From Rubrivivax albus (GTDB taxonomy: Bacteria; Pseudomonadota; Gammaproteobacteria; Burkholderiales; Burkholderiaceae_C), in NCBI RefSeq assembly GCF_004016515.1, contig NZ_SACT01000002.1, positions 558,001 through 622,000 on the forward strand: DNA of 64,000 nucleotides, written 5' to 3'. Every line of letters starts with the position of its first letter. The first letter of the stretch is position 1. This document shows positions 1-10,903 of the stretch, piece by piece. Position numbers and translations under genes: made by a program. A model generated the notes under the pieces. That model did no database searches. It was not told the origin of the DNA and saw only the letters and a program-made list of their open reading frames with translations.

Positions 1-1
1 G

Positions 2-310
2 CAGACCGAAGCCGCCAGCGCACTCGGCCTGAGCCCACGCCAGCGCATGCGACTGGTGGTGCTGCCGCAGGCCATGCGCGTGATCATCCCGCCGCTGACC
101 AACCAGTACCTGAACCTGACCAAGAACTCGTCGCTGGCGGTGGCCATCGGCTACCCCGACGTGGTCTCCATCGCCAACACCACGCTCAACCAGAGCGGCC
201 GCGCGGTGGAGTGCATCGCCATCATCATGCTCGTGTACCTGACCACGTCGCTGAGCACCTCGGCGCTGATGAACTGGTACAACAAGCGCGTGGCCATCCA
301 GGAAAGGTAA
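2..310 (+). CDS. aapQ: Polar amino-acid ABC transporter permease, C-terminal part (AapQ-like)
   Basis: Only the last ~102 residues are present; the frame is open from base 2, so the gene begins before the window. It is an inner-membrane permease of the HisM/GlnP family. The visible start (TEAASALGL) is the cytoplasmic EAA loop that docks on the ATPase, followed by the family's LPQAMR stretch and NSSLA before the last membrane segment. The stop lies four bases before the GTG of the next permease. The order permease, permease, ATPase matches the broad-specificity aapJQMP L-amino-acid importer, where this position is aapQ; the binding protein aapJ would lie upstream. Family assignment is firm, substrate range is inferred. 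Confidence 0.88.
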   Translation, partial: QTEAASALGLSPRQRMRLVVLPQAMRVIIPPLTNQYLNLTKNSSLAVAIGYPDVVSIANTTLNQSGRAVECIAIIMLVYLTTSLSTSALMNWYNKRVAIQER

Positions 311-314
311 GCCG

Positions 315-1418
315 GTGGCCGATACTTTCACCCCCATCGCCCCTCGCCCGGCCCCGGTCGACACCGAGGGCTTCGTCCCCTGGGTCAAGCGCAACCTCTT
401 CGGCGACTGGAAAAGCGCACTCACCACGATCGTGCTGCTGGGCGTGGCGCTCTACCTGCTGCCGCAGGCCGCGAATTGGGCCGTCGTGCAGGCCGTGTTC
501 GGTGCCGACGCCAACGCCTGTCAGGCCGCACGCGGCAGCGGCGCCTGCTGGGGCGTCGTCACCGAGAAATGGCGGCTCATCGTCTTCGGCCGCTACCCCT
601 TCGAGCAGCAGTGGCGCCCGGAACTGGCCACCGCGCTGATGGTCGGCGCACTGGTCGTCAGCTGCATCCGCTGGTTCTGGAAGCCCTGGCTGGCGGCGCT
701 GTGGGTCGGCGTGCTGGCCGTGTTCTTCGTGCTGATGGGCGGTGGCGTGCTCGGCCTGGAGCCGGTGCGCACGGACCTCTGGGGTGGCCTGCCGCTGACG
801 GTGATGCTGGCCACGCTGTCGATCTTCCTGGCCTTCCCGCTCAGCGTGCTGGTGGCGCTGGGCCGGCGCAGCAACCTGCCCGCGATCCGCACCGTGTGCG
901 TGGTCTACATCGAACTGATCCGCGGCGTGCCGCTGATCAGCGTGCTGTTCATGGCCAGCTTCATGTTCCCGTTGTTCATGCCGCAGGGCACGACGATCGA
1001 CGTGCTCGTGCGCGTGCTGGTGGGCATCACGCTGTTCGCCGCGGCCTACATGGCCGAGATCGTGCGCGGCGGCCTGCAGGCCATCCCCAAGGGGCAGTTG
1101 GAAGCCGCCGACACGCTGGGCCTGACCTACTGGCAGACGCAGCGCAAGATCGTGCTGCCGCAGGCGCTGGCGATGACGGTGCCGAGCATGATGAACAACT
1201 TCATCAGCATCTTCAAGGACACCTCGCTGGTCACCATCGTCAGCCTGTACGAGCTCACCGGTGCCCTGGGTCTGGCGCTGAACTCCGACGTCGACTGGCG
1301 GCCGTTCAAGCTCGAGGCCTACTTCTTCATCACCGCGATCTACTTCACCTTCTGCTTCGCGATGTCCCGCTACAGCCTGTGGGTCGAAAAGCAGGTCGCC
1401 GTGAGCCGCGTGCGCTGA
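315..1418 (+). CDS. aapM: Polar amino-acid ABC transporter permease AapM
   Basis: 367-residue inner-membrane permease, the partner of the preceding AapQ-like protein. It starts at GTG, four bases after the upstream stop. An N-terminal transmembrane segment is followed by a ~70-residue non-membrane stretch, a feature of the AapM subgroup that shorter HisM/GlnP proteins lack. The binding-protein-dependent permease domain occupies about residues 150-360, with the EAA loop ([12 protein letters not shown]) near residue 262 and the LPQAL and KDTSLV motifs after it. It should pair with AapQ as a heterodimeric channel powered by AapP. The ATPase gene follows 11 bases downstream, so the three genes form one operon. 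Confidence 0.9.
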   Translation: MADTFTPIAPRPAPVDTEGFVPWVKRNLFGDWKSALTTIVLLGVALYLLPQAANWAVVQAVFGADANACQAARGSGACWGVVTEKWRLIVFGRYPFEQQWRPELATALMVGALVVSCIRWFWKPWLAALWVGVLAVFFVLMGGGVLGLEPVRTDLWGGLPLTVMLATLSIFLAFPLSVLVALGRRSNLPAIRTVCVVYIELIRGVPLISVLFMASFMFPLFMPQGTTIDVLVRVLVGITLFAAAYMAEIVRGGLQAIPKGQLEAADTLGLTYWQTQRKIVLPQALAMTVPSMMNNFISIFKDTSLVTIVSLYELTGALGLALNSDVDWRPFKLEAYFFITAIYFTFCFAMSRYSLWVEKQVAVSRVR

Positions 1419-1429
1419 CCGGAATACCC

Positions 1430-2179
<750 letters not shown>

Positions 2180-2200
2180 ACACGCCGCAGCGCGCCGCGT

Positions 2201-3874
2201 TCAGCCCGTGTGCCCCCTCAGGCCGGGCAAACCGGAGCGCGCAAGCCACGCGAGCGCCAGGGCACCCGCCAGCGGCACGGCCAGATAGGCCGGTTCGAGC
2301 GCCGGGAACCACTTGCGCAGGTGCATGGCCAGCAGCAGCACCGCCATCAGGCCGCCGATCCGGCGCGCCGCGTTGCCGGCGCCTGGCATCAATGCCGCTG
2401 CACCCAGGAACACCGCCGAGGCCACGAAGACAAGCGTGAACAGCGTCTCGACCATCGGTGCGGCGGCGCCAGCGCTCCACCACTGCAGGCGGAACGGCCC
2501 CCAGGCCAGACAGCCCAGCGCCAGCACGGCGGCCAGCGCCCGCGCGCGCCGCGCCGCGGCGCCATCGCGCTCCGGCGTCAGCGCCGGCCGGATCAGCGGC
2601 AGCAGCGCCAGGCACAGCAGGCCGGTCAGGCCGTCGATCAGCAGCGTGCGCGGGTAGCCGATGGCCTCGGCGGCAATGCCCTGCCAGGTGGCCGAGTAGG
2701 AGATCACCAGGTTCATCATCGCCATGTAGGCGGTGAACTGCGTGGCCGCGACCTTGGCGTTCGTCACGTCCATGAAGATGGCCGAGCGCGTGCCGTACAT
2801 CAGGCCCTGGCCCACCGAGTAGGCCAGCACCGCGATCCACAGCGCCGTCACCAGCGCCGGCGGCACCACGCGGGTGGCGCGCGCGGCCGCGTCCACCGGC
2901 ATCACCCACTGGTGCAGCTGCAGCTGCCAGGCCAGCCACAGCACCGGCAGGCTCATCAGCACGATGTAGACCGCCAGCGTCCGCCGGCGGCCCCAGCGGT
3001 CGGACAGCCAGCCGCCCAGCACCATGCAGCCGGCGGAGATGACCTGCGTCCACAGGTTCAGCCAGGCCACGCTGTCGTCGTCCAGGCCCAGTTCCACCGC
3101 GAGGTTGGACTGCAGTGCCAGCCCCAACGCCATCGCGCCGGCCGGCAGCAGCGCGAAGCCCAGGCCGGCGAAGGCGCCGCGCGTGCCCAGGAAGGCACGG
3201 AAGGCGTCGACCGCGAAGCGCCGCATCTCGGCGGCGGCTGCGGCCCAGCCGGCCGCGCGGCGGGCTGCGGCGGGCGTGGGCGCCTCGCGCAGCGGCAGCA
3301 CGATGAACACGGTCACCGCCACGATGCAGCCGGCGACGAAGACGAAGCCGCCGGGCACACCGATCCATCCCATCATGAACAGCACGCCGGCGCCGCCCAG
3401 CGCCATGCCCAGCGCCGCGCCGGCGAACATCACGCCGTTGGCCAGGCCGCGCTCGTCGACGTGCAGCGTCTCCACCGCCAGTGCGTCGATGGCCACGTCC
3501 TGCATCGCGCCGAAGCTGTTGTGCACCAGCAGCACCGCGCTGAGCAGCCCCAGCTGCGACACCGGGTCCAGCGGTACGCAGGCCAGCAGCGTGGCCACCA
3601 GGCCGATCTGCGTGCCCAGGATCCAGCCACGCCGGCGGCCCAGACGCTCGGAGACGAAGACGTCCACGAAGGGCCCGAAGGCCCACTTGAAGGCCCAGGG
3701 CAGGTAGAACGCGCCGACGAAGGCGCCGATCTCCGCCGGGCCGACATCCTGCCGCCTCAGCTGGGTGGCGATGGCCACCGCGCCGAAGCCCAGCGGGATG
3801 CCTTCGGTGACGTAGAGGAAGAAGAACGCGACCAGCCGGCCGAGCCGCGTTTCCAGCAGGTTGGGCAGGCGCAC
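2201..3874 (-). CDS. AmpG-family MFS transporter
   Basis: About 557 residues, many hydrophobic helices. The sequence lines up with AmpG, the muropeptide permease: YLPWAFKWAFGP, then the cytoplasmic GRRRGW motif, then QDVAIDALAVETL and DERG(L)ANG at the matching places of the first helix bundle. AmpG carries anhydro-muropeptides for cell-wall recycling; this protein is longer than E. coli AmpG (about 490) and could carry another substrate. The frame is open to 4003, but the upstream part overlaps the VOC gene and reads as arginine/serine-rich shadow, so I chose the GTG at 3874, 22 bases after the VOC stop and directly before the first conserved helix. Family likely, substrate uncertain. Confidence 0.75.
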   Translation of the reverse strand: MRLPNLLETRLGRLVAFFFLYVTEGIPLGFGAVAIATQLRRQDVGPAEIGAFVGAFYLPWAFKWAFGPFVDVFVSERLGRRRGWILGTQIGLVATLLACVPLDPVSQLGLLSAVLLVHNSFGAMQDVAIDALAVETLHVDERGLANGVMFAGAALGMALGGAGVLFMMGWIGVPGGFVFVAGCIVAVTVFIVLPLREAPTPAAARRAAGWAAAAAEMRRFAVDAFRAFLGTRGAFAGLGFALLPAGAMALGLALQSNLAVELGLDDDSVAWLNLWTQVISAGCMVLGGWLSDRWGRRRTLAVYIVLMSLPVLWLAWQLQLHQWVMPVDAAARATRVVPPALVTALWIAVLAYSVGQGLMYGTRSAIFMDVTNAKVAATQFTAYMAMMNLVISYSATWQGIAAEAIGYPRTLLIDGLTGLLCLALLPLIRPALTPERDGAAARRARALAAVLALGCLAWGPFRLQWWSAGAAAPMVETLFTLVFVASAVFLGAAALMPGAGNAARRIGGLMAVLLLAMHLRKWFPALEPAYLAVPLAGALALAWLARSGLPGLRGHTG

Positions 3875-3896
3875 GGCGGCGCGGTGACCGCTGCGA

Positions 3897-4313
3897 CTAC
3901 TTCGCGAACAGCTGCGAACGGTCCTTGAAGGCCTTGAACTCCAGCGCGTTGCCCGACGGGTCGCGGAAGAACATCGTGGCCTGCTCGCCCACCTGGCCGG
4001 CAAAGCGGATGTAGGGCTCGATGACGAACTTCACGCCGTGGTCCTTGAGCCGCTGCGCGAAGGCGTGGAAGTGGTCCCAGTCCAGCACGACGCCGAAGTG
4101 CGGCACCGGCACGTCATGGCCGTCCACCGGGTTGTGGTGGTCGGGTGCCCGGCCCGGTGACAGGTGGGCGACGATCTGGTGGCCGAAGAGGTCGAAATCG
4201 ATCCACTCGGCGCTGCTGCGCCCTTCCGGGCAGCCCAGCAGGCCGCCGTAGAAGCTGCGTGCCGCGGCCAGGTCGTGCACCGGAAAGGCCAGATGGAAGG
4301 GGGAGATCTGCAT
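3897..4313 (-). CDS. VOC (glyoxalase/bleomycin-resistance fold) protein
   Basis: 138 residues, the usual size of a single-domain VOC protein. It opens with [18 protein letters not shown], a typical first beta-alpha unit, and ends with [15 protein letters not shown], the last metal-binding strand, where the Glu is a metal ligand in many members. His residues in the first strand and in PHFG fit the remaining ligands. A related group is annotated as glyoxalase or dioxygenase-like; the substrate cannot be read from sequence. Start: ATG at 4313, 7 bases after a -10-like TATGCT; an in-frame ATG at 4325 is the alternative. It is divergent from the old yellow enzyme gene and followed at 22 bases by the MFS gene. 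Confidence 0.82.
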   Translation of the reverse strand: MQISPFHLAFPVHDLAAARSFYGGLLGCPEGRSSAEWIDFDLFGHQIVAHLSPGRAPDHHNPVDGHDVPVPHFGVVLDWDHFHAFAQRLKDHGVKFVIEPYIRFAGQVGEQATMFFRDPSGNALEFKAFKDRSQLFAK

Positions 4314-4320
4314 CCCTGGC

Positions 4321-4326
4321 AGCATA
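4321..4326 (-). promoter_or_regulatory. -10-like element of the VOC gene
   Basis: TATGCT on the minus strand, separated from the ATG at 4313 by 7 bases and without a ribosome binding site. The geometry predicts a leaderless transcript; see the leaderless finding. The -35 region is not recognisable. Confidence 0.4.
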
Positions 4327-4331
4327 GCGTG

Positions 4332-5459
4332 ATGACGACCTCTTCCACGAACACTTCTCCTGCCCTCTTCGAACCCTGCACCGTGGGCGCGTGGCGCCTG
4401 CCCAACCGCGTCGTGATGGCGCCGCTGACGCGCAACCGCAGCCCCGGCGGCGTGCCGGCACCGCGCGTGGCGGCCTACTACGCCCAGCGCGCCAGCGCCG
4501 GGCTGCTGATCAGCGAGGCCACGGCCATCACCCAGCAGGGCCAGGGTTACGCCGACGTGCCCGGCCTGTACACCCCGGCCCAGCTGGCCGGCTGGCGCGC
4601 CGTGACCGACGCGGTGCACGCCGCCGGCGGCCGCATCGTCTGCCAGCTCTGGCACGTGGGCCGCATCTCCCACGTGGCGCTGCAGCCCGGCGGGCGCGAC
4701 CCGGTGGCGCCGTCGGCCCTCGCCGCGAAGGCCAAGACCGTGCTGCTCAAGGACGACGGCACGGCCGAGTTCGTGCCCGTCTCGCCGCCGCGTGCGCTGT
4801 CGCGCGCCGAGATCCCCGGCATCGTGGCCGACTACGCGCGCGCCGCGACCGCCGCGGTGGCCGCCGGCTTCGACGGCGTGGAGATCCATGGCGCCAACGG
4901 CTACCTGATCGACCAGTTCCTGAAGACCGGCAGCAACCACCGCGACGACGACTACGGCGGTCCCATCCCGCACCGCGCACGCTTCGCGCTGGAAGTGGCG
5001 CAGGCGGTGGCCGCGGCCATCGGTGGCGAGCGCACGGGCATCCGCGTCTCGCCGGTGACACCGGCCAACGACGCCGACACCGAAGACACGCAGCCGCTGT
5101 TCGAGCACCTGCTGCGCGGCCTGGCGCCGCTGGGCCTGGCCTACGTGCACGTGATCGAGGGCTCCACCGGTGGCCCGCGCGAGCTGCCCGAACGCCCGTT
5201 CGACTACGCGGCCCTGCGCCAGACCTACCGCGACGCCGGTGGCACCGGCGCCTGGATGGTCAACAACGGCTACGACCGCGCGTTGGCCGATGCCGCGCTG
5301 GCGCAGGGTGCCGACCTGGTCGCGTTCGGCCGGCCGTTCATCTCGAACCCGGATCTGGTGCGGCGCCTGCGCGACGGCCTGCCCTGGGCCGAGCCCGACC
5401 GCAAGACGTTCTACGGCGGCGGCGACGCCGGCTACATCGACTACCCGGCCGCGCCATGA
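4332..5459 (+). CDS. Old yellow enzyme family alkene reductase (NemA-like)
   Basis: 375-residue FMN flavoprotein of the OYE/N-ethylmaleimide reductase group, which uses NAD(P)H to reduce activated C=C bonds or nitro compounds. Diagnostic features: [15 protein letters not shown] and MAPLTRNR at the N-terminus, the substrate-binding pair H..N in [14 protein letters not shown] (near residue 186), DDDYGG, and the C-terminal FMN phosphate site [12 protein letters not shown]. The frame extends upstream, but the ATG at 4332 starts the conserved protein. The stop overlaps the start of the next hydrolase gene (ATGA), so they are translationally coupled. The physiological substrate is unknown. Confidence 0.9.
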   Translation: MTTSSTNTSPALFEPCTVGAWRLPNRVVMAPLTRNRSPGGVPAPRVAAYYAQRASAGLLISEATAITQQGQGYADVPGLYTPAQLAGWRAVTDAVHAAGGRIVCQLWHVGRISHVALQPGGRDPVAPSALAAKAKTVLLKDDGTAEFVPVSPPRALSRAEIPGIVADYARAATAAVAAGFDGVEIHGANGYLIDQFLKTGSNHRDDDYGGPIPHRARFALEVAQAVAAAIGGERTGIRVSPVTPANDADTEDTQPLFEHLLRGLAPLGLAYVHVIEGSTGGPRELPERPFDYAALRQTYRDAGGTGAWMVNNGYDRALADAALAQGADLVAFGRPFISNPDLVRRLRDGLPWAEPDRKTFYGGGDAGYIDYPAAP

Positions 5460-6160
5460 TCCCGCTGGTCCTGCTGCCCGGCCTGGCCTGCGACGCCGCG
5501 CTGTTCCGGGATCAGGTGCCGGCCCTGCAGGCCCGAGCCGCGCTCGGCCGCGTCCAGGTGGCCGACGTGCACACGCGGGAGGCCACGCTGCCGGCGATGG
5601 CCGCGCGCCTGCTGGCAGAGCATCCCGGGCCGCTGGCGCTGGCCGGCGCGTCGATGGGCGGCATGCTGGCGCTGCACGTCTGGCGGCTGGCACCCGAGCG
5701 CGTGCGTGGCCTGGCGCTGCTGGGCACCACGGCAAGGGCCGACACGCCGGCGCAGATCCGCCTGCGCAACGAGGGCATCGCGGCCTTCCAAGCCGGGCGC
5801 ATGGACGAGGTCCTCACGGCCAACCTGGTCTTCGCGTTCCACCCGACCAACGCCGGGCGGCTGGCCGCCGACTATGGCGCCATGATCCGCCGCGCCGGCG
5901 TGGCCCAGCTGGTGGCGCAGAACCGCGCGGTGATGGCGCGCGAGGACCTGCGGCCCCACCTCGCCGACATCGCCTGCCCGCTGCTGGTGATGGGCGGCGA
6001 CAGCGACGGGCTCACACCGCCGGACTGCGCACGCGAGATCGCGGCCGCGGTGCCGCAGGCGCAGCTGGAGATCCTGGCCGACTGCGGCCACATGCTGACC
6101 TGGGAGCGGCCGGAACCGGTGACCGACGCCCTGACCACCTGGTGGAGGTCGCTGGCCTGA
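5456..6160 (+). CDS. Alpha/beta hydrolase
   Basis: 234 residues. The fold is clear: [14 protein letters not shown] with the oxyanion region, nucleophile elbow GASMGG (Ser near residue 67), acid residue in GGDSDGLTP and catalytic His in [11 protein letters not shown]. It belongs to the lid-poor hydrolases of about 230-240 residues found in proteobacteria; the reaction (ester, lactone or thioester hydrolysis) cannot be told. It overlaps the reductase stop by four bases, so both are one operon and may act on related small molecules. It converges on mnmA, with adjacent stop codons at 6160 and 6161. Confidence 0.8.
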   Translation: MIPLVLLPGLACDAALFRDQVPALQARAALGRVQVADVHTREATLPAMAARLLAEHPGPLALAGASMGGMLALHVWRLAPERVRGLALLGTTARADTPAQIRLRNEGIAAFQAGRMDEVLTANLVFAFHPTNAGRLAADYGAMIRRAGVAQLVAQNRAVMAREDLRPHLADIACPLLVMGGDSDGLTPPDCAREIAAAVPQAQLEILADCGHMLTWERPEPVTDALTTWWRSLA

Positions 6161-7243
6161 TCAGCCGGTGATCACGCCCCCGCCCAGGCAGACCTCGCCG
6201 TCGTAGAGCACGGCCGACTGGCCGGGTGTGACGGCCCACTGCGGCTGGGCGAAATCCAGCGCAAACACACCGTCGCCCTGCGGGGCGAAGCGGCACGCCG
6301 CGTCCGCCTGCCGGTAGCGCGTCTTCGCGCCGTAGGTGCCCGGTGGCGGTGGCTCCCCGGCCACCCAGCTGGTGTCGGCCGCCTGCAGCGTGGACGACAT
6401 CAGCAGAGGATGGTCGTGCCCCTGAACCGCCACCAGCACGTTGCGGGGCAGGTCCTTGCGCGCCACGTACCAGGGCACGTGGTCGCCACCCCCGTGCTTG
6501 AGCCCGCCGATGCCCAGGCCCTGCCGCTGGCCCAGCGTGTAGAAGCTCAGGCCCACGTGCCGGCCGATCCGGCGGCCGCGTTCGTCCTCGATGTCGCCCG
6601 GCTGCTGGTGCAGCCAGCGGTTCAGGAACTCGCGGAACGGCCGCTCGCCGATGAAGCAGATGCCGGTGGAATCCTTCTTCCTCGCGTTGGGCAGGCCGAT
6701 GCGCTCGGCGATGGCGCGCACCTCGGTCTTGGCCAGTTCGCCCACCGGGAACAGCGTGCGCGACAGCTGCGCCTGGTTCAGCCGATGCAGGAAGTAGCTC
6801 TGGTCCTTCGTGTTGTCCAGGCCCTTGAGCAATTCGAACCGGCCGTCGCGTTCGCGCACCCGCGCGTAGTGCCCGGTGGCGATCTTCGTGGCGCCCAGCC
6901 GCATCGCGTGGTCCAGGAAGGCCTTGAACTTGATCTCGGCGTTGCACAGCACGTCCGGGTTGGGCGTGCGGCCGGCCTGGTATTCGCGCAGGAACTCGGC
7001 GAACACGCGGTCGCGGTACTCGGCGGCGAAGTTCACGTGCTCCAGGTCGATGCCGATGACGTCGGCTACCGCTGCCGCATCCACGAAGTCGGCGTTGCTG
7101 GAGCAGTACTCGTCGTCGTCGTCGGCCTCCCAGTTCTTCATGAAGATGCCGACGACCTCGTAGCCCTGCTGCTTGAGCAGCCAGGCGGTGACCGCGGAAT
7201 CGACACCCCCCGACAGCCCGACGACCACACGCTCACCGCTCAC
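6161..7243 (-). CDS. mnmA: tRNA-specific 2-thiouridylase MnmA
   Basis: 360-residue cytoplasmic enzyme that thiolates U34 of tRNA-Lys, -Glu and -Gln using ATP and sulfur relayed from IscS. The PP-loop SGGVDS is at residues 10-15. The catalytic Cys is in [11 protein letters not shown], and the second, persulfide-forming Cys is in [18 protein letters not shown] and the long insertion ending in KDQSYFL are family hallmarks. Start is a GTG at 7243 that overlaps the nudJ stop by four bases (GTGA), so mnmA is translated with nudJ. The same neighbour pair exists in E. coli. Confidence 0.96.
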   Translation of the reverse strand: MSGERVVVGLSGGVDSAVTAWLLKQQGYEVVGIFMKNWEADDDDEYCSSNADFVDAAAVADVIGIDLEHVNFAAEYRDRVFAEFLREYQAGRTPNPDVLCNAEIKFKAFLDHAMRLGATKIATGHYARVRERDGRFELLKGLDNTKDQSYFLHRLNQAQLSRTLFPVGELAKTEVRAIAERIGLPNARKKDSTGICFIGERPFREFLNRWLHQQPGDIEDERGRRIGRHVGLSFYTLGQRQGLGIGGLKHGGGDHVPWYVARKDLPRNVLVAVQGHDHPLLMSSTLQAADTSWVAGEPPPPGTYGAKTRYRQADAACRFAPQGDGVFALDFAQPQWAVTPGQSAVLYDGEVCLGGGVITG

Positions 7244-7701
7244 GCCATGCCCCGCAGCACGTCCAGCGGGAAGCGCAGCCCCGCCCGGTGTTCGTCGATG
7301 CAGCGCTGCACCAGCACGCTGCGGTGCTCCGCGGCCCGCGCGGCGATCTCCTCGGGCGTGAGCCACAGCGTGCGCACGATGGGCGTGTCCAGCACGCGGC
7401 CGGGCACCGGGGTGCCCGCCACGCCGCAGAAGGCGAAGCGCAGGTACGTGATCGTCTCGGCGGCCCGGGTGAACGTCGCCAGGTGCACGCCCAGCAGCGC
7501 CTGCGGCGTGAAGTCGCAGGCCGTTTCCTCGCGCACCTCGCGCACCACGGCCTGCAGCAGGCTTTCGCCCGGGTCCAGGTGGCCGGCGGGCTGATTCAGG
7601 CGCAGGCCCTCTGGCGTGTGCTCCTCGACCAGCAGGTAGCGGCCACCCTGTTCGATCACGGCGGCCACGGTCACGCTCGGGCGCCAACGTTCGTCGCTCA
7701 T
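7240..7701 (-). CDS. nudJ: Nudix phosphatase NudJ
   Basis: 153-residue Nudix hydrolase. The Nudix box runs from G40 through E46 to R54-E55 and E58-E59 with normal spacing, and LNQPAGHL just before it is typical of NudJ (YmfB), which hydrolyses nucleoside di/triphosphates and the thiamin precursor HMP-PP. Size and the overlap with mnmA mirror the E. coli ymfB-mnmA arrangement, which supports the name. Start ATG at 7701; no Shine-Dalgarno sequence, but TAGCAT stands 6 bases upstream. Confidence 0.87.
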   Translation of the reverse strand: MSDERWRPSVTVAAVIEQGGRYLLVEEHTPEGLRLNQPAGHLDPGESLLQAVVREVREETACDFTPQALLGVHLATFTRAAETITYLRFAFCGVAGTPVPGRVLDTPIVRTLWLTPEEIAARAAEHRSVLVQRCIDEHRAGLRFPLDVLRGMA

Positions 7702-7707
7702 CCCGGG

Positions 7708-7713
7708 ATGCTA
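7708..7713 (-). promoter_or_regulatory. -10-like element of nudJ-mnmA
   Basis: TAGCAT on the minus strand, 6 bases before the nudJ ATG, inside a region rich in CCCGGG motifs. It predicts a leaderless nudJ message. The rest of the interval to pntA (7714-7824) would hold the pntAB promoter; I see no clear -35/-10 pair there. Confidence 0.4.
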
Positions 7714-7824
7714 GCCCGGGCCCGGGTCAGGCGCCGCGATGGGCTCTCCCCGTAAACTCGGCGCCCAACCCCAAGGTTCACGCCGGCGACGCCGGCCGAC
7801 GACACACCCCCGAGGAGCGAAACC

Positions 7825-9408
7825 ATGCCGTTGCGGATCGGAGTGCCCCTGGAGACGACGCCGGGCGAGAAGCGCGTCGCCACCGTGCCCGACGTGGTCG
7901 CCAAGCTGATCAAGCTGGGCTTCAGCGTGAGCGTGCAGAGCAGCGCCGGCGACGCGGCCAACTGCGACGACGACAGCTACCGCGCCGTCGGTGCCGAGGT
8001 GGTGGACAGCGCCGAAGCGCTCTGGGCCGGCAGCGACATCGTCTTCAAGGTGCGCCCGCCCAGCATGGACGAGGTGGCGCTGATGCGCGAGGGCGGCCTG
8101 CTGATCGGCTTCGTCTGGCCGGCGCAGAACCCCGAGCTGATGCAGGCGCTGCAGGCAAAGAAGGCCACCGTGCTGGCCATCGACGCGCTGCCGCGCCAGC
8201 TGTCGCGGGCGCAGAAGATGGACGCGCTGACCTCGCAGGCCGGCGTCAGCGGCTACCGCGCCGTGATCGAGGCGGCCAATGCCTTCGGCCGCTTCTTCAA
8301 CGGCCAGATCACCGCCGCAGGCAAGGTGCCGCCGGCCAAGGTCTTCATCGCCGGCGCCGGCGTCGCGGGCCTCGCGGCCATCGGCACCGCGGCCAACCTG
8401 GGCGCCATCGTGCGCGCCAACGACACGCGCGCCGAGGTGGCCGACCAGGTGGTCTCGCTGGGCGGCGAATTCGTCAAGGTCGACTACGAAGAGGAAGGCT
8501 CCGGCGGCGGCGGCTATGCCAAGGTGATGAGCGAAGGCTTCCAGGCCGCGCAGCGCCAGATGTACGCCGAGCAGGTGAAGGACGCCGACATCGTCATCAC
8601 CACCGCGCTGATCCCCGGCAAGCCGGCACCGAAGCTGATCACGGCCGAGATGGTGAAGACCATGCGCCCGGGCAGCGTGATCGTGGACATGGCCGCCGAG
8701 CAGGGTGGCAACTGCGAGCTCACCGTGCCCGGCGAGGCGGCCGTGCGCCACGGCGTGACGATCATCGGCTACACCGACCTGGCCAGCCGCCTGGCCAAGC
8801 AGTCGTCCACGCTCTACGCCACCAACCTGCTGCGCCTGACCGAGGACCTGTGCAAGGCCAAGGACGGCACGGTGGACGTCAACTTCGACGACCAGGCGAT
8901 CCGCGGTCTCACCGTCATCAAGGACGGCGAGCTGACCTGGCCCGCACCGCCGATCCAGATGCCGGCGGCACCGCCCAAGCCCAAGGCGGCGGCGGCGCCC
9001 GCGGCCAAGGCCCACGGCCACGGGCCCGGCGAGCCGATGTCGGCCAAGTCGCTGGCCATCGTCTTCGGCGTCGGCGCGGCGCTGTTCGCCCTGGTGGGCG
9101 CCTTCGCGCCGGCGAGCTTCCTGGCCCACTTCACGGTCTTCGTGCTCGCCTGCTTCATCGGCTACATGGTGATCTGGAACGTGACGCCGTCGCTGCACAC
9201 GCCGCTGATGAGCGTGACCAACGCCATCAGCTCCATCATCGCCATCGGCGCGCTGATCCAGGTGGCGCCACCGCTGATCGGTATCGAGGGCGATAGGCCC
9301 TCGGGCCTGATCCTCGGCCTGTCGGTGTTGGCGCTGGTGCTCACCGCCATCAACATGTTCGGCGGCTTCGCGGTCACGCGTCGCATGCTGGCCATGTTCC
9401 GCAAGTAA
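7825..9408 (+). CDS. pntA: NAD(P) transhydrogenase subunit alpha PntA
   Basis: 527 residues, inner-membrane proton-translocating transhydrogenase, which couples hydride transfer from NADH to NADP+ to proton entry. The NAD-binding domain I covers residues 1-380 (RVATVPD, nucleotide loop [12 protein letters not shown] near residue 175, GYTDLASR). An Ala/Pro/Lys/His-rich linker follows, then about four transmembrane helices (residues 400-520). This is the fused alpha form as in E. coli (about 510 residues), not the split PntAA/PntAB form. Start ATG at 7825 has a good GAGGAG ribosome site. pntB follows 16 bases downstream. Confidence 0.96.
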   Translation: MPLRIGVPLETTPGEKRVATVPDVVAKLIKLGFSVSVQSSAGDAANCDDDSYRAVGAEVVDSAEALWAGSDIVFKVRPPSMDEVALMREGGLLIGFVWPAQNPELMQALQAKKATVLAIDALPRQLSRAQKMDALTSQAGVSGYRAVIEAANAFGRFFNGQITAAGKVPPAKVFIAGAGVAGLAAIGTAANLGAIVRANDTRAEVADQVVSLGGEFVKVDYEEEGSGGGGYAKVMSEGFQAAQRQMYAEQVKDADIVITTALIPGKPAPKLITAEMVKTMRPGSVIVDMAAEQGGNCELTVPGEAAVRHGVTIIGYTDLASRLAKQSSTLYATNLLRLTEDLCKAKDGTVDVNFDDQAIRGLTVIKDGELTWPAPPIQMPAAPPKPKAAAAPAAKAHGHGPGEPMSAKSLAIVFGVGAALFALVGAFAPASFLAHFTVFVLACFIGYMVIWNVTPSLHTPLMSVTNAISSIIAIGALIQVAPPLIGIEGDRPSGLILGLSVLALVLTAINMFGGFAVTRRMLAMFRK

Positions 9409-9424
9409 AGCGAAGGGCACGAAG

Positions 9425-10840
9425 ATGTCTGAAGGTCTGGCCACCGTCGCCTACATCGGCGCCATCGTCCTGTTCATCCTGAGCCTGGGTGGACTGTCCA
9501 ACCCCGAGACCGCCCGCCGCGGCAACCTGTTCGGCATCGTCGGCATGACGATCGCCGTGCTGGCCACCGTGCTCGGCCCGCGCGTCACGCCCGCCGGCTA
9601 TGCGTGGATCGTCGGCGCGCTGCTCGTCGGCGCCGTCGTCGGCCTGACGGCGGCGAAGAAGGTGCAGATGACGCAGATGCCCGAGCTCGTGGCGCTGATG
9701 CACAGCCTGGTGGGCCTGGCGGCCTGCCTGGTGGGCTTCGCGAGCTACGTGGACACGTCCACCGTCTTTCCCACGCCGGCAGAGAAGACGATCCACGAGG
9801 TCGAGGTCTACATCGGCATCCTGATCGGCGCGGTCACGTTCTCCGGCTCCATCGTCGCCTTCGGCAAGCTCTCCGGCCGCATCGGCGGCAAGCCGCTGCT
9901 GCTGCCGGCTCGGCACTGGCTGAACCTGGTGGCGCTGCTGGTGGTGATCTGGTTCGGCAAGGTCTTCCTGCAGGCCGCGGATCACGATGCCGGGATGGTG
10001 GCCCTGCTGGTGATGACGGTGATCGCGCTGCTGTTCGGCATCCACATGGTGATGGCCATCGGTGGGGCGGACATGCCGGTGGTGGTGTCCATGCTCAACA
10101 GCTATTCCGGCTGGGCCGCCGCGGCCACCGGCTTCATGCTGAGCAACGACCTGCTGATCGTGGTCGGCGCGCTGGTGGGCTCGTCGGGCGCCATCCTCAG
10201 CTACATCATGTGCCGGGCGATGAACCGCAACTTCATCAGCGTCATCGCCGGCGGCTTCGGCACCGGCGGCGGCGCGCCCTCGCCCGCAGCCGGCGGCGCC
10301 CAGCCGGCCGGCGAGGTGCAGCCCATCAGCGCCGTGGAGACGGCCGAACTGTTGCGCGAGTCCAAGAGCGTGGTCATCGTGCCCGGCTACGGCATGGCGG
10401 TGGCGCAGGCGCAGCACACGGTCAACGAAATCACGAAGATCCTGCGCGAGAAGGGCGTGACGGTGCGCTTCGGCATCCACCCGGTGGCCGGGCGCATGCC
10501 GGGCCACATGAACGTGCTGCTGGCCGAGGCCAAGGTGCCCTACGACATCGTGCTGGAGATGGACGAGATCAACGACGACTTCCCGGACACGGACGTCGCG
10601 ATGGTCATCGGCGCCAACGACATCGTGAACCCGGCGGCGCAGGAAGACCCGGGCAGCCCCATCGCCGGCATGCCGGTGCTCGAAGTGTGGAAGGCGCGCA
10701 CCAGCATCGTGATGAAGCGCAGCATGGCCAGCGGCTATGCCGGCGTGGACAACCCGTTGTTCTACAAGGACAACAACCGCATGCTGTTTGGCGACGCGAA
10801 GAAGATGCTCGACGAGGTGCTGGCCGCGCTGCACGGGTGA
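9425..10840 (+). CDS. pntB: NAD(P) transhydrogenase subunit beta PntB
   Basis: 471 residues. The N-terminal half is a set of hydrophobic helices forming, with PntA, the proton channel (domain II). An Ala/Gly/Pro linker near residue 285 leads to the NADP-binding domain III, with [12 protein letters not shown] near residue 320, [20 protein letters not shown], and the terminal [12 protein letters not shown] and KRSM elements. All are standard for PntB. It is last of the pntAB operon and converges on the PEP-CTERM gene at 10904; a hairpin lies between them. In a phototroph the enzyme would supply NADPH for biosynthesis. Confidence 0.96.
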   Translation: MSEGLATVAYIGAIVLFILSLGGLSNPETARRGNLFGIVGMTIAVLATVLGPRVTPAGYAWIVGALLVGAVVGLTAAKKVQMTQMPELVALMHSLVGLAACLVGFASYVDTSTVFPTPAEKTIHEVEVYIGILIGAVTFSGSIVAFGKLSGRIGGKPLLLPARHWLNLVALLVVIWFGKVFLQAADHDAGMVALLVMTVIALLFGIHMVMAIGGADMPVVVSMLNSYSGWAAAATGFMLSNDLLIVVGALVGSSGAILSYIMCRAMNRNFISVIAGGFGTGGGAPSPAAGGAQPAGEVQPISAVETAELLRESKSVVIVPGYGMAVAQAQHTVNEITKILREKGVTVRFGIHPVAGRMPGHMNVLLAEAKVPYDIVLEMDEINDDFPDTDVAMVIGANDIVNPAAQEDPGSPIAGMPVLEVWKARTSIVMKRSMASGYAGVDNPLFYKDNNRMLFGDAKKMLDEVLAALHG

Positions 10841-10850
10841 GTCGATGGCG

Positions 10851-10887
10851 CCTGGGTCACCGGCCGCCCTGCCGACCGGTGCCCAGG
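10851..10887. terminator. Hairpin between convergent pntB and PEP-CTERM gene
   Basis: CCTGGGTCACCGG (10851-10863) pairs with CCGGTGCCCAGG (10876-10887) with one bulged T and a 12-base loop. It lies in the short interval between two convergent genes and could stop transcription from both sides. There is no T-run, so a classical intrinsic terminator is not proven. Confidence 0.4.
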
Positions 10888-10903
10888 CCTGGGATTCGCG
10901 GCG